A DNA stretch of 64,000 nt from an uncultured Lutimaribacter sp. Its GTDB lineage: Bacteria; Pseudomonadota; Alphaproteobacteria; Rhodobacterales; Rhodobacteraceae. The position numbers and the translations under genes were made by a program. Below the pieces are notes generated by a model that was given only the letters and a program-made list of their open reading frames with translations, ran no database searches and was not told the DNA's origin. Where the stretch lies: the NCBI GenBank assembly GCA_913061505.1, contig CAJXSO010000003.1:1-64000 (forward strand), written 5' to 3'. Below, piece after piece: positions 25,174-33,644 of this stretch; position 1 is the stretch's first letter, and each line of letters starts with the position of its first letter.

Positions 25174-26193
25174 TCAGTCGTTGGCAAAGCAGTTGGCAAA
25201 GGCCTGCCCGAGCGCCCGCAAGGTGGCGGTATAGTGGCCCGGCCCCGTGGCATGGGCGCGCCCCAGCGGATCGATCTCGGTGATGCGCAGGCTGGTGTTA
25301 TCAAGCGCGTTCAGCACCGCGCTGTTCAGCTGTGGTTCGGTGAAAACGCAGGCAATATCGCTGTGCTCGATCTGGTCTTTCAGCGCGGCCAGGCGGCCAG
25401 CACTGGGGCTGGTGGCATCGCTTAGGCTAATGGCACCTGCGGGCTGCAGGCCAAAGCGGGCCTCGAAATACTGATAGGCATCGTGAAACACCAGATAATC
25501 GCTGCGCCCTTTGGGCAGGGCGCTGGCCAATTCGGCCTGCAACTGCGCCAATTCCTGCGCGCCTGCGGTGGCATTGGCCTGATAGGTGGTGGCATTGTCC
25601 GGGTCGATCTGGGCCAGGGTTTGGGCAATAGCGCCCAGCCATAGCGTGGCATTTTGCGGATCTAGCCATGCATGCGGGTCGAGGCCGCTATGATCATGCC
25701 CATCGCCTGCGTGGTGATCGTGGCTGTCGTGGTCATCTTTATGCCCGCTTTCATTTTCATGCGCGTGCTTATGCTCGTCTTTGTGCTTATGCTCGTGATC
25801 GTGCTCTTCCTCGGCTGCGCCAAAGCTTTCGGTATCGCGGACCATGTGCAGCGTTGTGCCGGGCAGGTCTAGCAAGGTGATGATCTGCGCCTTTTCACCC
25901 AAGCTTTGCAGTGGTTTTTCCAACCATGGTGCCAGCTCTTCGCCGATTGTCACGACCAGCGCTGCATCTTGCAGGGCGCGCGCATCAGAGGGCCGCAAGC
26001 TGATGTGATGGGGCGAGGCGCTGGGCGGCACCAGCAAGGTAGGAGTGCCCACGCCCTGCATCACCATCGACACCAGCCCATGCACCGGCGCGATATCGGC
26101 CACCACATTGGGGGCGGCCATGGCGGGGCTGGCGGCAGCGGCACCGAGGGCAAAGAAAACACAACGTAAGCGGGTAGAAATTGGCAGCGGCAT
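25174..26193 (-). CDS. znuA: Zinc ABC transporter periplasmic binding protein ZnuA
   Basis: A 339-residue cluster-9 metal receptor. The signal peptide ends ASPAMA. Zinc ligands are likely the histidines in IAPVHGLV, SPHHISLRP and LVFHDAYQYF, with FTEPQ near the fourth. Between about residues 127 and 170 is the long His/Asp/Glu-rich loop typical of ZnuA, which may gather zinc. It is divergent from zur-znuC-znuB, with two Zur operators in the 108-base gap, so all are probably repressed by zinc-loaded Zur. caggag precedes the start. Confidence 0.95.
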   Translation of the reverse strand: MPLPISTRLRCVFFALGAAAASPAMAAPNVVADIAPVHGLVSMVMQGVGTPTLLVPPSASPHHISLRPSDARALQDAALVVTIGEELAPWLEKPLQSLGEKAQIITLLDLPGTTLHMVRDTESFGAAEEEHDHEHKHKDEHKHAHENESGHKDDHDSHDHHAGDGHDHSGLDPHAWLDPQNATLWLGAIAQTLAQIDPDNATTYQANATAGAQELAQLQAELASALPKGRSDYLVFHDAYQYFEARFGLQPAGAISLSDATSPSAGRLAALKDQIEHSDIACVFTEPQLNSAVLNALDNTSLRITEIDPLGRAHATGPGHYTATLRALGQAFANCFAND

Positions 26194-26229
26194 GGGGGCT
26201 CCTGTTGCTTGGTTGGGGGTGATTTATAT

Positions 26230-26247
26230 GTAATGATATAACATATC
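26230..26247. promoter_or_regulatory. Zur operator 1 (znuA side)
   Basis: gtaatgatataacatatc is a near-palindrome close to the alphaproteobacterial Zur consensus built on gTTATgTTATAACATAac. It lies in the divergent znuA / zur region. The consensus is from memory; the palindrome is seen directly. Confidence 0.7.
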
Positions 26248-26251
26248 AAGC

Positions 26252-26269
26252 GTTATGTTATAATATTGC
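26252..26269. promoter_or_regulatory. Zur operator 2 (zur-znuCB side)
   Basis: gttatgttataatattgc is a second near-palindrome of the same type. Its centre is 22 bases, or two helical turns, from the first, so two Zur dimers could bind on one face of the DNA and control both directions. Confidence 0.7.
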
Positions 26270-26301
26270 ATTTCCCGCAGCGCCGGCGTAAAACCCAGCC
26301 C

Positions 26302-26787
26302 ATGACAAAGGCGCACGGATTTCATCAGCACGACCACGCGGCTTGCATCAGCGATGCATTGACCAAAGCCGAGGCCTATTGCGCCGCGCGCAAGCTGCAG
26401 TTCACGCCGGTGCGCCGCCGCACCCTAGAGGTGCTGTTGGCCCATCACCGCAGCATGGGCGCCTACGAAGTGTTAAGCCATTTGGATGCCAGCGGCTTTG
26501 GCGCGCAGCCGCCTGTGGCCTATCGGGCGCTGGATTTTTTGGTAAAGCACGGCTTTGCCCATAAGGTCGAGGCGATGAATGCCTATGTGGCCTGCAGCCA
26601 CCCCGGTGCCCAACATGTGCCCGCCTTTTTGATTTGCCGCCAGTGCAGCACCGTGCAAGAGGCGCAGATAGAACCCATGCAAAACGGGTTGGGCGATGCC
26701 GCCCAGGATGCCGGCTTTGCGATCGAACGCGCGGTGGTCGAGGCGCAGGGCCTGTGCCCCTTATGTCAGCAAAGTGCCCCTGAATGA
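26302..26787 (+). CDS. zur: Zinc uptake regulator Zur (Fur family)
   Basis: A 161-residue Fur-family repressor with a His-rich N-terminus (HGFHQHDHAAC), the winged helix FTPVRRRTLEVLLAHH and AYEVLSHLD, and a structural zinc site made by CRQC and CPLC. Its place next to znuCB and facing znuA marks it as Zur rather than Fur. The in-frame extension starts inside operator 2, so ATG 26302 is preferred although its ribosome binding site is poor. znuC overlaps its stop (ATGA). Confidence 0.93.
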   Translation: MTKAHGFHQHDHAACISDALTKAEAYCAARKLQFTPVRRRTLEVLLAHHRSMGAYEVLSHLDASGFGAQPPVAYRALDFLVKHGFAHKVEAMNAYVACSHPGAQHVPAFLICRQCSTVQEAQIEPMQNGLGDAAQDAGFAIERAVVEAQGLCPLCQQSAPE

Positions 26788-27587
26788 GCTTGATCACCGT
26801 CACCAACCTATCTGTGCGTTTGGGCGCGGTGCCCGTTTTGTCGGGCGTCGATTTCACCATCGAGCGTGGCGAGATTGTGACCATCGTTGGGCCGAACGGG
26901 TCGGGTAAATCGACGTTTTTGCGCTGCCTGATCGGCGCGCTTGCCCCAAGCACGGGCCAGATCAGCAGGGCGCCGGGCCTGCGTATTGGCTATGTGCCGC
27001 AAAAGCTGGCCATCGATCCGACATTGCCGCTGACGGTGGGGCGGTTTTTGTCGCTGCCCCGGCGGCGCCAGCCCGCCGATGTGGCCGCCGCGCTAGATCA
27101 GGCGGGCGTGCCGCATCTGGAAGCGCGCCAGATGGCCGATCTGTCGGGGGGGCAGTTTCAGCGTGTGCTTTTGGCCCGTGCCCTGCTGGAAAACCCCGAT
27201 ATTTTGATCCTGGACGAAGCCACACAGGGGCTAGATCAGGCCGGCTCGGCCGCGTTTTACCACCAGATCGAAATGGTGCGCCGCAGATTTGGCTGTGCAG
27301 TGCTGATGGTCAGCCACGAGCTGCATGTGGTGATGGCCGCAAGCGACCGGGTGGTGTGCCTGAACGGCCATGTCTGCTGCCAAGGCACACCCGAATTGGT
27401 GGCCAGCGCCCCCGAATACCGGGCGCTGTTTGGCACTGGCACCAAGGGTGCTTTGGCGCTTTACCGGCACGAGCACAACCACAGCCACGAGGCCGAAGGC
27501 TGCACCGATCCCAGCCATGCCCACACCCATGCCCACACCCATGCACCGGCGCATAGCCACCGCCAAGACGAGGGCCAGAATGTTTGA
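26784..27587 (+). CDS. znuC: Zinc ABC transporter ATPase ZnuC with His-rich tail
   Basis: A 267-residue ATPase: Walker A GPNGSGKST, signature LSGGQFQRVLLARALLE, Walker B ILILDEATQGLD and switch histidine SHELHVV. The last 35 residues are dominated by histidines (HEHNHSHEAEG, then repeated HAHTHAHTH) and contain a tandem 12-base repeat at about 27516-27543. Such a tail may bind zinc on the cytoplasmic side. It overlaps zur at its start and znuB at its end (8 bases). Confidence 0.95.
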   Translation: MSLITVTNLSVRLGAVPVLSGVDFTIERGEIVTIVGPNGSGKSTFLRCLIGALAPSTGQISRAPGLRIGYVPQKLAIDPTLPLTVGRFLSLPRRRQPADVAAALDQAGVPHLEARQMADLSGGQFQRVLLARALLENPDILILDEATQGLDQAGSAAFYHQIEMVRRRFGCAVLMVSHELHVVMAASDRVVCLNGHVCCQGTPELVASAPEYRALFGTGTKGALALYRHEHNHSHEAEGCTDPSHAHTHAHTHAPAHSHRQDEGQNV

Positions 27588-28374
27588 TGATTTTCTGCTG
27601 CGGGCCCTGTTGGCGGGCTTTGGCGTTGCGCTGGCGGCAGCGCCTATTGGCTGTTTTGTGGTTTGGCGGCGGATGGCCTATTTTGGCGATGCCACCGCCC
27701 ATGCCGCGATTTTGGGTGTGGCCTTGGCCCTGGCCTTTGGCTTGCCTGTGTTCACCGGCGCTGTGGCCGTGGCCTTGCTGATGGCGCTGACGGTCAGCAG
27801 CCTGTCGGGGCGGGGCTATTCTATGGATACGTTGCTGGGGGTCTTGGCGCATTCCTCGCTGGCCTTTGGTTTGGTGGCGGTGTCGTTTCTGCAAGATGTG
27901 CGCATCGATCTGATGGCCTATCTGTTTGGCGATATCTTGGCGGTAACCACCGGCGATCTTGGGGTGATTTGGGGCGGTGCGCTGGGTGTGGTGGTGCTGT
28001 TGGCGTGGCGCTGGCAGGCGTTGCTGACTACAACGCTAAACCCGGATTTGGCCTGCGCCTCGGGGCTAGATCCAAAGCGCGAGCAATTGGTGCTGACCTT
28101 GGCGCTGGCCTTGGTGGTGGCGGTGGCAATCAAGGTGGTGGGCGTGCTGTTGATTGCGGCGCTGTTGCTGGTGCCCGCGGCCGCTGCGCGCCCCTTTGCC
28201 GCCACGCCCGAGCGTATGGCGCTGCTGGCGGCGCTGGTTGCTATGGCCGCGGTGGCTGCTGGGTTGGGCGTGTCTTTTTACCACGATACGCCTGCTGGCC
28301 CCAGCATTGTCTGTGCGGCGGCGGTGCTGTTTGCGTTTAGCAGCCTGTGGCGCAGCATTCAGAACGCTGCGTAA
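27580..28374 (+). CDS. znuB: Zinc ABC transporter permease ZnuB
   Basis: A 264-residue protein with about eight membrane helices, including VVWRRMAYFGDATAHAAILG near the N-terminus and KVVGVLLIAALLLVPAAAA near the C-terminus, the conserved segments of cluster-9 metal permeases. The start at 27580 lies inside the end of znuC; the longer open frame back to 27370 only reads through znuC. It completes the zinc importer. Confidence 0.94.
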   Translation: MFDDFLLRALLAGFGVALAAAPIGCFVVWRRMAYFGDATAHAAILGVALALAFGLPVFTGAVAVALLMALTVSSLSGRGYSMDTLLGVLAHSSLAFGLVAVSFLQDVRIDLMAYLFGDILAVTTGDLGVIWGGALGVVVLLAWRWQALLTTTLNPDLACASGLDPKREQLVLTLALALVVAVAIKVVGVLLIAALLLVPAAAARPFAATPERMALLAALVAMAAVAAGLGVSFYHDTPAGPSIVCAAAVLFAFSSLWRSIQNAA

Positions 28375-28412
28375 CAGGCAATTTCCGCATTGCGAAAACC
28401 TATTCCATAAAG

Positions 28413-28441
28413 TTGACTGCCCGCACCGCCCGGTCTAATTT
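28413..28441 (+). promoter_or_regulatory. Sigma-70-type promoter of the beta-oxidation operon
   Basis: TTGACT (28413-28418) and TAATTT (28436-28441) are separated by exactly 17 bases. They lie 35 bases before the start codon of the multifunctional enzyme gene, and about 40 bases after the znuB stop. Confidence 0.65.
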
Positions 28442-28475
28442 CGGGCGTGACGCATATAGTGCTTGGGGGGAACGC

Positions 28476-30575
28476 ATGTCAGATATCCAAAAAATCAACG
28501 AACCAATTTCTATCGAACGTGTGGGCGATGTGGCGCTGATCTGCATCGATAACCCGCCGGTGAATGCCACGGGCCAAGCCGTGCGCCAAGGGCTGCAAGA
28601 GGCCGTCGAGGTGCTGAATGCCGATGCCCAGGCCAAAGTGATTGCCATTTATGCGGCCGGGCGCACCTTTGTGGCGGGCGCTGATATCCGCGAGTTTGGC
28701 AAGCCGCCGATGCCGCCTGCCTTGCCCGATGTGTTTAATGTGATCGAAGACAGCCAAACCCCGGTGATCAGCGTGCTGCATGGCACCGCGCTGGGCGGCG
28801 GGTTTGAGCTGGGCCTTGCCACCCATGCCCGCATTGGCATCGAGGGGCTGCGCGTGGGTCTGCCCGAAATCAACCTTGGCCTCTTGCCCGGTGCCGGTGG
28901 CACGCAGCGCGTGCCGCGCCTTGCGGGCATTCCCATGGCGCTGGATATGGCGCTGTCGGGGCGGATGGTTTCGGCGCGCGAGGCGCTGGAAAAGGGCCTG
29001 CTGGACCGCCTGCAGGCAGGCGCACCGCGTGATGTGGCGCTGGCCGCCGCAGCCGAGGTGCTGGCCGGCACCCTGCCCACCCGCCGCACCTGCGATCTGG
29101 CCACCCCGCAAGACGACAAGGCGCTAGAGGATACCGCCGCCATGCTGCGGGCCAAACAGGCGCATCTGGTGGCCCCGCATAAAATTGTCGAGGCGGTGCG
29201 CGCCGCCTATCTGCCCCGCACCGAAGGGCTGGCCGTGGAACGCCAAGCCTTTCTTGATTGCATGCAAACGCCCCAACGGGCCGGCATGATCCATGCGTTT
29301 TTTGGCGAACGGGCGGTTTCCAACGTGCCCGAGGCCAAAGCCCCCGCGCGCGATATTGCCAAAGTGGGGGTGATCGGTGGTGGCACGATGGGTTCGGGCA
29401 TTGCCACCTCGTGCTTGCTGGCGGGTTTGCCGGTGGTCTTGGTCGAGGTGGCCCCCGAAGGGCTGCAGCGGGGCGTTGATACCATCACCAAAAACATCGA
29501 TGGCGCTGTGTCGCGGGGGAAAATGCCTGCCGACAAACGCGATGGCGTGCTGGCGGCGCTGACGCCCAGCCTGAAAATGGAAGATCTGGGCGATGTCGAT
29601 TTGGTGATCGAGGCCGTGTTCGAACAGATGGATGTGAAAAAAGACATTTTCGGCAAGCTCGATGGCATTTGCAAACCCGGGGCGATTTTGGCCTCGAACA
29701 CCTCGTATCTGGATATCAACGAGATTGCCGCCTGCACGCAGCGCCCCCAAGATGTGCTGGGCCTGCATTTCTTCAGCCCGGCGCATGTGATGCGTTTGTT
29801 GGAAATCGTGCAAGGGGCTGCCACCGCGCCAGATGTGCTGGCCAGTGGCTTTGCCTTGGCGAAGCGGTTGAAAAAAGTGGGTGTCTTGGCGCAGGTCTGC
29901 GATGGGTTCATCGGCAACCGCATTCTGGCGCATTATTCCAAAACCGCCTCATATCTGGTGTTGGATGGTGCCGCACCCGCGCAGGTGGATGCCGCGCTCG
30001 AGGCATTTGGCTTTGCCATGGGCCCGCATAAGGTGGGCGATTTGGCCGGTTTGGACATTGGCTGGATGACCCGCAAGCGCAAGGCCGCCACCCGCAACCC
30101 GGCCGAGCGTTATGCCGGTGATGTGGCCGATCGCATTTGCGAAAACGGCTGGTTTGGCCGCAAAACAGGCCGGGGCTATTACAATTACGATGGTGGCGCC
30201 CCGGTGCCAAACCCAGATGCGCTGGCGATTATCGATGCGGTGCGCAGCGAAAAGGGCATCACCCCGCGTGATTTCAGCGATGACGAGATCGTCGATCGCT
30301 ACATGACCGCGATGATCGTCGAGGCCGCCCGCGTGGTGGAAGATGGCACCGCCAAACGCCCCGTTGATGTGGATATGGTGTTTGTCTTTGGCTACGGGTT
30401 CCCGCGCTACCGTGGGGGGCCTTTGCACTATGCCGATACGCTGGGTGCCAAGGAACTGGTGGCGCGTATCACGCGCTATGCGCAAGAAGATGCCAACTAC
30501 TGGCAGGTGCCTGCGATCTTGCAGCAGATGGCCGAAACAGGGAAAACTTTTGCAGATTTGAACAAGGAAGGGTGA
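28476..30575 (+). CDS. Multifunctional enoyl-CoA hydratase / 3-hydroxyacyl-CoA dehydrogenase
   Basis: A 699-residue fusion of beta-oxidation enzymes. The N-terminal crotonase domain has VAGADIREFGK and HGTALGGGFELGLATHARIG (oxyanion hole and a catalytic Glu nearby in LPEINLGLLPGAGGTQR). The dehydrogenase domain starts with VIGGGTMGSGIATSC (NAD site, about residue 300), then ASNTSYLDINEIA and LHFFSPAHVMRLLEIV with the catalytic His. It resembles FadJ / the peroxisomal multifunctional enzyme; an isomerase role for the N-terminus is possible. ggggggaa precedes the start. It leads an operon with two acyl-CoA dehydrogenases. Confidence 0.93.
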   Translation: MSDIQKINEPISIERVGDVALICIDNPPVNATGQAVRQGLQEAVEVLNADAQAKVIAIYAAGRTFVAGADIREFGKPPMPPALPDVFNVIEDSQTPVISVLHGTALGGGFELGLATHARIGIEGLRVGLPEINLGLLPGAGGTQRVPRLAGIPMALDMALSGRMVSAREALEKGLLDRLQAGAPRDVALAAAAEVLAGTLPTRRTCDLATPQDDKALEDTAAMLRAKQAHLVAPHKIVEAVRAAYLPRTEGLAVERQAFLDCMQTPQRAGMIHAFFGERAVSNVPEAKAPARDIAKVGVIGGGTMGSGIATSCLLAGLPVVLVEVAPEGLQRGVDTITKNIDGAVSRGKMPADKRDGVLAALTPSLKMEDLGDVDLVIEAVFEQMDVKKDIFGKLDGICKPGAILASNTSYLDINEIAACTQRPQDVLGLHFFSPAHVMRLLEIVQGAATAPDVLASGFALAKRLKKVGVLAQVCDGFIGNRILAHYSKTASYLVLDGAAPAQVDAALEAFGFAMGPHKVGDLAGLDIGWMTRKRKAATRNPAERYAGDVADRICENGWFGRKTGRGYYNYDGGAPVPNPDALAIIDAVRSEKGITPRDFSDDEIVDRYMTAMIVEAARVVEDGTAKRPVDVDMVFVFGYGFPRYRGGPLHYADTLGAKELVARITRYAQEDANYWQVPAILQQMAETGKTFADLNKEG

Positions 30576-30577
30576 CT

Positions 30578-31765
30578 ATGGACCTGAGCTTTTCTGAAAA
30601 CGACATCGCCTTTCGCGACGAAGTGCGCAGCTATCTGGCCGATAACCTGCCCACCGCCATGACCGAAGCTGTGCGCAAGGGTGGCGAGCTGACCAAAGAG
30701 ATGATGGAAGAATGGCACGCCATTTTGCAGCGCAAGGGCTGGCTGGCCACGATTTGGCCCAAAGAATACGGCGGCCCCGGCTGGACGCCCGTGCAGCGCC
30801 ATATTTTCGAGGAAGAATGCTGCCGCGCCTATGCGCCCCGCATCGTGCCCTTTGGGCTGAATATGCTGGGGCCGGTGCTGATCGAATTTGGCACCCAAGC
30901 GCAGAAAGAGTACTACCTGCCGCGCATTTTGTCGGGCGAGGATTGGTGGTGCCAGGGCTATTCCGAGCCGGGCGCTGGCAGCGATCTGGCCTCGCTGAAA
31001 ACCCGCGCGGTGCGCGATGGCGATCATTGGGTGATCAATGGCCAGAAAACCTGGACAACCCTGGGCCAGCATGCCGATAAAATCTTTTGCCTGTGCCGCA
31101 CCGATCCCGAGGCCAAGCAGCAGCAAGGCATCAGCTTTATCCTGGTGGATATGAACACCCCCGGCATCGAGGTGCGCCCGATTCGCCTGATCGAAGGGGG
31201 CCACGAGGTAAACGAGGTGTTTTTCACCGATGTGCGCGTGCCTGCTGAAAACCTTGTGGGCGAGGAAAACAAAGGCTGGACCATCGCCAAATTCTTGCTG
31301 ACCCATGAACGCACCGGCATTGCCGGCGTGGGCTTTTCCATGCAGTCGCTGGAAGAGGTAAAGGCGCTGGCGCGCAAAATCCGCCGCGGGGGCAAGCGCC
31401 TGATCGATGACCCGCTGTTTGCGGCGCGCATCGCCCAGGCCGAGGTAGACCTGGAGGCGATGAAAATCACCAACCTGCGGATGCTGTTCAAGGCACAACA
31501 ACAGGGTGCACCGGGGCCGGAAACCTCGATCTTGAAAATCAAGGGCACCGTTATTCACCAAGAGCTGAAAGATCTGGCGCGCCGTGCGCTGGGCCCGGTG
31601 GCGGCGCCATTCCCCGGCTATCTGGCCGAGGGCAACATCATGTTTGGCCCTGATGGCACAGAACACAACGCGGCGCGTTATTTCAACAACCGCAAAACCT
31701 CGATCTTCGGTGGCTCGAACGAGATCCAGCGTAATATTTTGAGCAAAGCAGCACTGGAGCTCTGA
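30578..31765 (+). CDS. Acyl-CoA dehydrogenase (larger of a pair)
   Basis: A 395-residue flavoprotein. CQGYSEPGAGSDLASLKTRA and VINGQKTWTTLGQHADKIF are the flavin/substrate motifs, and FGGSNEIQRNIL closes the chain. The common catalytic Glu of the YEGT motif is a Gly here, so the base must lie elsewhere or in the partner. Its neighbour, one base after its stop, is a second, shorter dehydrogenase. In steroid and ring-degrading bacteria such pairs form an alpha2beta2 enzyme. ATG 30578 with aaggaagg upstream is preferred to GTG 30572. Substrate unknown. Confidence 0.9.
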   Translation: MDLSFSENDIAFRDEVRSYLADNLPTAMTEAVRKGGELTKEMMEEWHAILQRKGWLATIWPKEYGGPGWTPVQRHIFEEECCRAYAPRIVPFGLNMLGPVLIEFGTQAQKEYYLPRILSGEDWWCQGYSEPGAGSDLASLKTRAVRDGDHWVINGQKTWTTLGQHADKIFCLCRTDPEAKQQQGISFILVDMNTPGIEVRPIRLIEGGHEVNEVFFTDVRVPAENLVGEENKGWTIAKFLLTHERTGIAGVGFSMQSLEEVKALARKIRRGGKRLIDDPLFAARIAQAEVDLEAMKITNLRMLFKAQQQGAPGPETSILKIKGTVIHQELKDLARRALGPVAAPFPGYLAEGNIMFGPDGTEHNAARYFNNRKTSIFGGSNEIQRNILSKAALEL

Positions 31766-31766
31766 T

Positions 31767-32837
31767 ATGGATTTTAACCTAACCGAAGACCGCCAGATGC
31801 TGGCAGACAGCCTGAACCGCTATCTGGGCGATAAATACCCGGTCGAGCACCGCAATGCCGTGGCCTATGATCTGCCCTGCCATGACGATGGCAAATGGGC
31901 CGAACTGGCCGAGTTGGGCGCTTTGTTTGCCCTGTCGCCCGAAAGCGCGGGTGGCTTTGGCGGCACTGGCTTTGACATTGCCGTGGTGTTCGAGGCGCTG
32001 GGCCGCACCCTGTGCCCCGAGCCGATGTTGGGCGCCGCCATGGCTGCGCGCATCCTAACTGCGCTCGAGCAAGACCAAGAGGCACTGTTGTCGGGTGCTA
32101 CGAAATACGCCGTGGCCCTGGCCGAGGTGGATGCGCCCTATGATCTGCAGGCGATGGAATGCAGCGCCGTGGCGCAGGGCGATGGCCATGCGCTGACTGG
32201 GCGCAAAACCAGCGTCTATGGTGGGCAAGTGGCCGATGTTTTCCTGGTTGCCGCCATGCTAAACGGCGCCCCGGCGCTGTTTTCGGTGCAGGCCGCAGCC
32301 GCGCAGGTGGTGGGCTATCCGATGATGGATGGCGCGGGCGCGGCCGAGCTGCTGCTTGATGGCACGCCGGCACAGCTGTTGGCCGCAGATGCCGGGGCGA
32401 TTATCGCAGATGCGGTGAATGCCGGCATCGTGGCCCTATGCGCCGAGGCAGTGGGTGTGATGGATGTGGTGCATGCCACAACCGTTGATTACCTGAAAAC
32501 CCGCAAGCAATTTGGCGTGCCAATTGGCAAGTTTCAGGTGTTGCAGCATCGCGCGGTAGACATGCTTACCGAGATCGAGCAAGCCCGCTCGATCACCATC
32601 AAAGCTGCCTCTGAACTGGGCGGGCCAGATGCCGGGCGTTTTGCCTCGATGGCGAAAAACATGATCGGCCGGGCTGGGCGCCTGGTGGCGGAAGAGGCCA
32701 TTCAAATGCACGGTGGTATTGCCATGACATGGGAATACCCCGTGTCGCATTACGCCAAACGCCTGATCATGCTGGATGCGCAATTGGGCGACACCGATTA
32801 CCACCTGTCGCGCGTTATGGCAGATTTGGCTGCCTGA
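31767..32837 (+). CDS. Acyl-CoA dehydrogenase (smaller of a pair)
   Basis: A 356-residue acyl-CoA dehydrogenase fold: an N-terminal helical domain with LAELGALFALSPESAGGFGG, a reduced beta domain (LTGRKTSVYGGQVADVFLVA), and a C-terminal helical domain with TRKQFGVPIGKFQVLQHRAVDM and IQMHGGIAMTWEYPVSHYAK. It lacks the N-E-I-Q motif of its partner, which fits a heteromeric enzyme in which the subunits share active sites. It starts one base after the stop of the preceding gene. Confidence 0.9.
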   Translation: MDFNLTEDRQMLADSLNRYLGDKYPVEHRNAVAYDLPCHDDGKWAELAELGALFALSPESAGGFGGTGFDIAVVFEALGRTLCPEPMLGAAMAARILTALEQDQEALLSGATKYAVALAEVDAPYDLQAMECSAVAQGDGHALTGRKTSVYGGQVADVFLVAAMLNGAPALFSVQAAAAQVVGYPMMDGAGAAELLLDGTPAQLLAADAGAIIADAVNAGIVALCAEAVGVMDVVHATTVDYLKTRKQFGVPIGKFQVLQHRAVDMLTEIEQARSITIKAASELGGPDAGRFASMAKNMIGRAGRLVAEEAIQMHGGIAMTWEYPVSHYAKRLIMLDAQLGDTDYHLSRVMADLAA

Positions 32838-32851
32838 TCGCGGGTGTTTTG

Positions 32852-32887
32852 GGGCTGGCCGTTGGCCTGGGCATTTACGGCCAGCCC
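32852..32887 (+). terminator. Possible terminator after the acyl-CoA dehydrogenase pair
   Basis: gggctggccgt and acggccagccc are perfect 11-base complements around a 14-base loop. The downstream T tract is poor (attctt), so it may act as a weak terminator or protect the transcript end. Confidence 0.45.
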
Positions 32888-32908
32888 ATTCTTCGCTAAG
32901 GCGCGCCC

Positions 32909-33556
32909 ATGAGCAGCACCTATTCCCCGCCCAGCGGCCCTTTGGATATCTTATATGATGATCACGCGCTGTTGGCGGTGAACAAACCCGCAGGCCTGCT
33001 GTCTGTGCCGGGGCGCGGCGCGCATCTTGCCGATTGTTTGATCACCCGTATTCAAGCCAGCTTTCCCACCGCTTTGCTGGTGCATCGGCTGGATCGCGAT
33101 ACATCTGGTGTGATGGTCTTTGCCCTGACACCGCATGCACAGCGCGCCTTGGGCCAGCAGTTTGAAAAGCGTCAGACGCGCAAAACCTATGTGGCGCGGG
33201 TGTGGGGGCAGGTGACGGAAAAAACTGGAACTGTTGATCTGCCGCTGATCGTCGATTGGCCCAACCGCCCGCTGCAGAAAGTCTGCCACGACACCGGAAA
33301 ACCCGCAGTTACCGATTGGCGCCTGCTGCGCAGCACCGCCACCGAAAGCCGCCTGCGCCTGATGCCGCGCACCGGGCGCAGCCACCAGCTAAGGGTGCAT
33401 ATGCAGGCCTTGGGGCACCCGATTTTGGGCGATCCGTTTTACGCCCAAGGCCCTGCGCTGGCGTTTCCCCGATTGATGCTGCATTCCGAGGAACTGCGCC
33501 TGAACCACCCCGAAAGCGGCAAGGGCCTTAGCTTTCGCGCCCCGGCCGATTTTTAG
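32909..33556 (+). CDS. RluA-family pseudouridine synthase
   Basis: A 215-residue enzyme without an S4 domain. VHRLDRDTSGVMVFA carries the catalytic aspartate, KTYVARVWG and LRLMPRTGRSHQLRVHM are the other family blocks, and HPILGDPFYA follows. The short form without S4 matches RluA, which modifies 23S U746 and tRNA U32, but paralogues with other targets exist, so the exact substrate is left open. Confidence 0.93.
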   Translation: MSSTYSPPSGPLDILYDDHALLAVNKPAGLLSVPGRGAHLADCLITRIQASFPTALLVHRLDRDTSGVMVFALTPHAQRALGQQFEKRQTRKTYVARVWGQVTEKTGTVDLPLIVDWPNRPLQKVCHDTGKPAVTDWRLLRSTATESRLRLMPRTGRSHQLRVHMQALGHPILGDPFYAQGPALAFPRLMLHSEELRLNHPESGKGLSFRAPADF

Positions 33557-33644
33557 GCCCACCCCATTTGGCCACAACCCATAGGGGCTTGATCTGCCTG
33601 CGATACACTTTGTAGACTGGGTGCATTATTTATAGGGGGGGCTG

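Noticed and set aside
32813-32899. A short hydrophobic reading frame ending PILR just after the acyl-CoA dehydrogenase pair
   Set aside because: No usable start codon outside the upstream gene; the bases also form the inverted repeat at 32852-32887.
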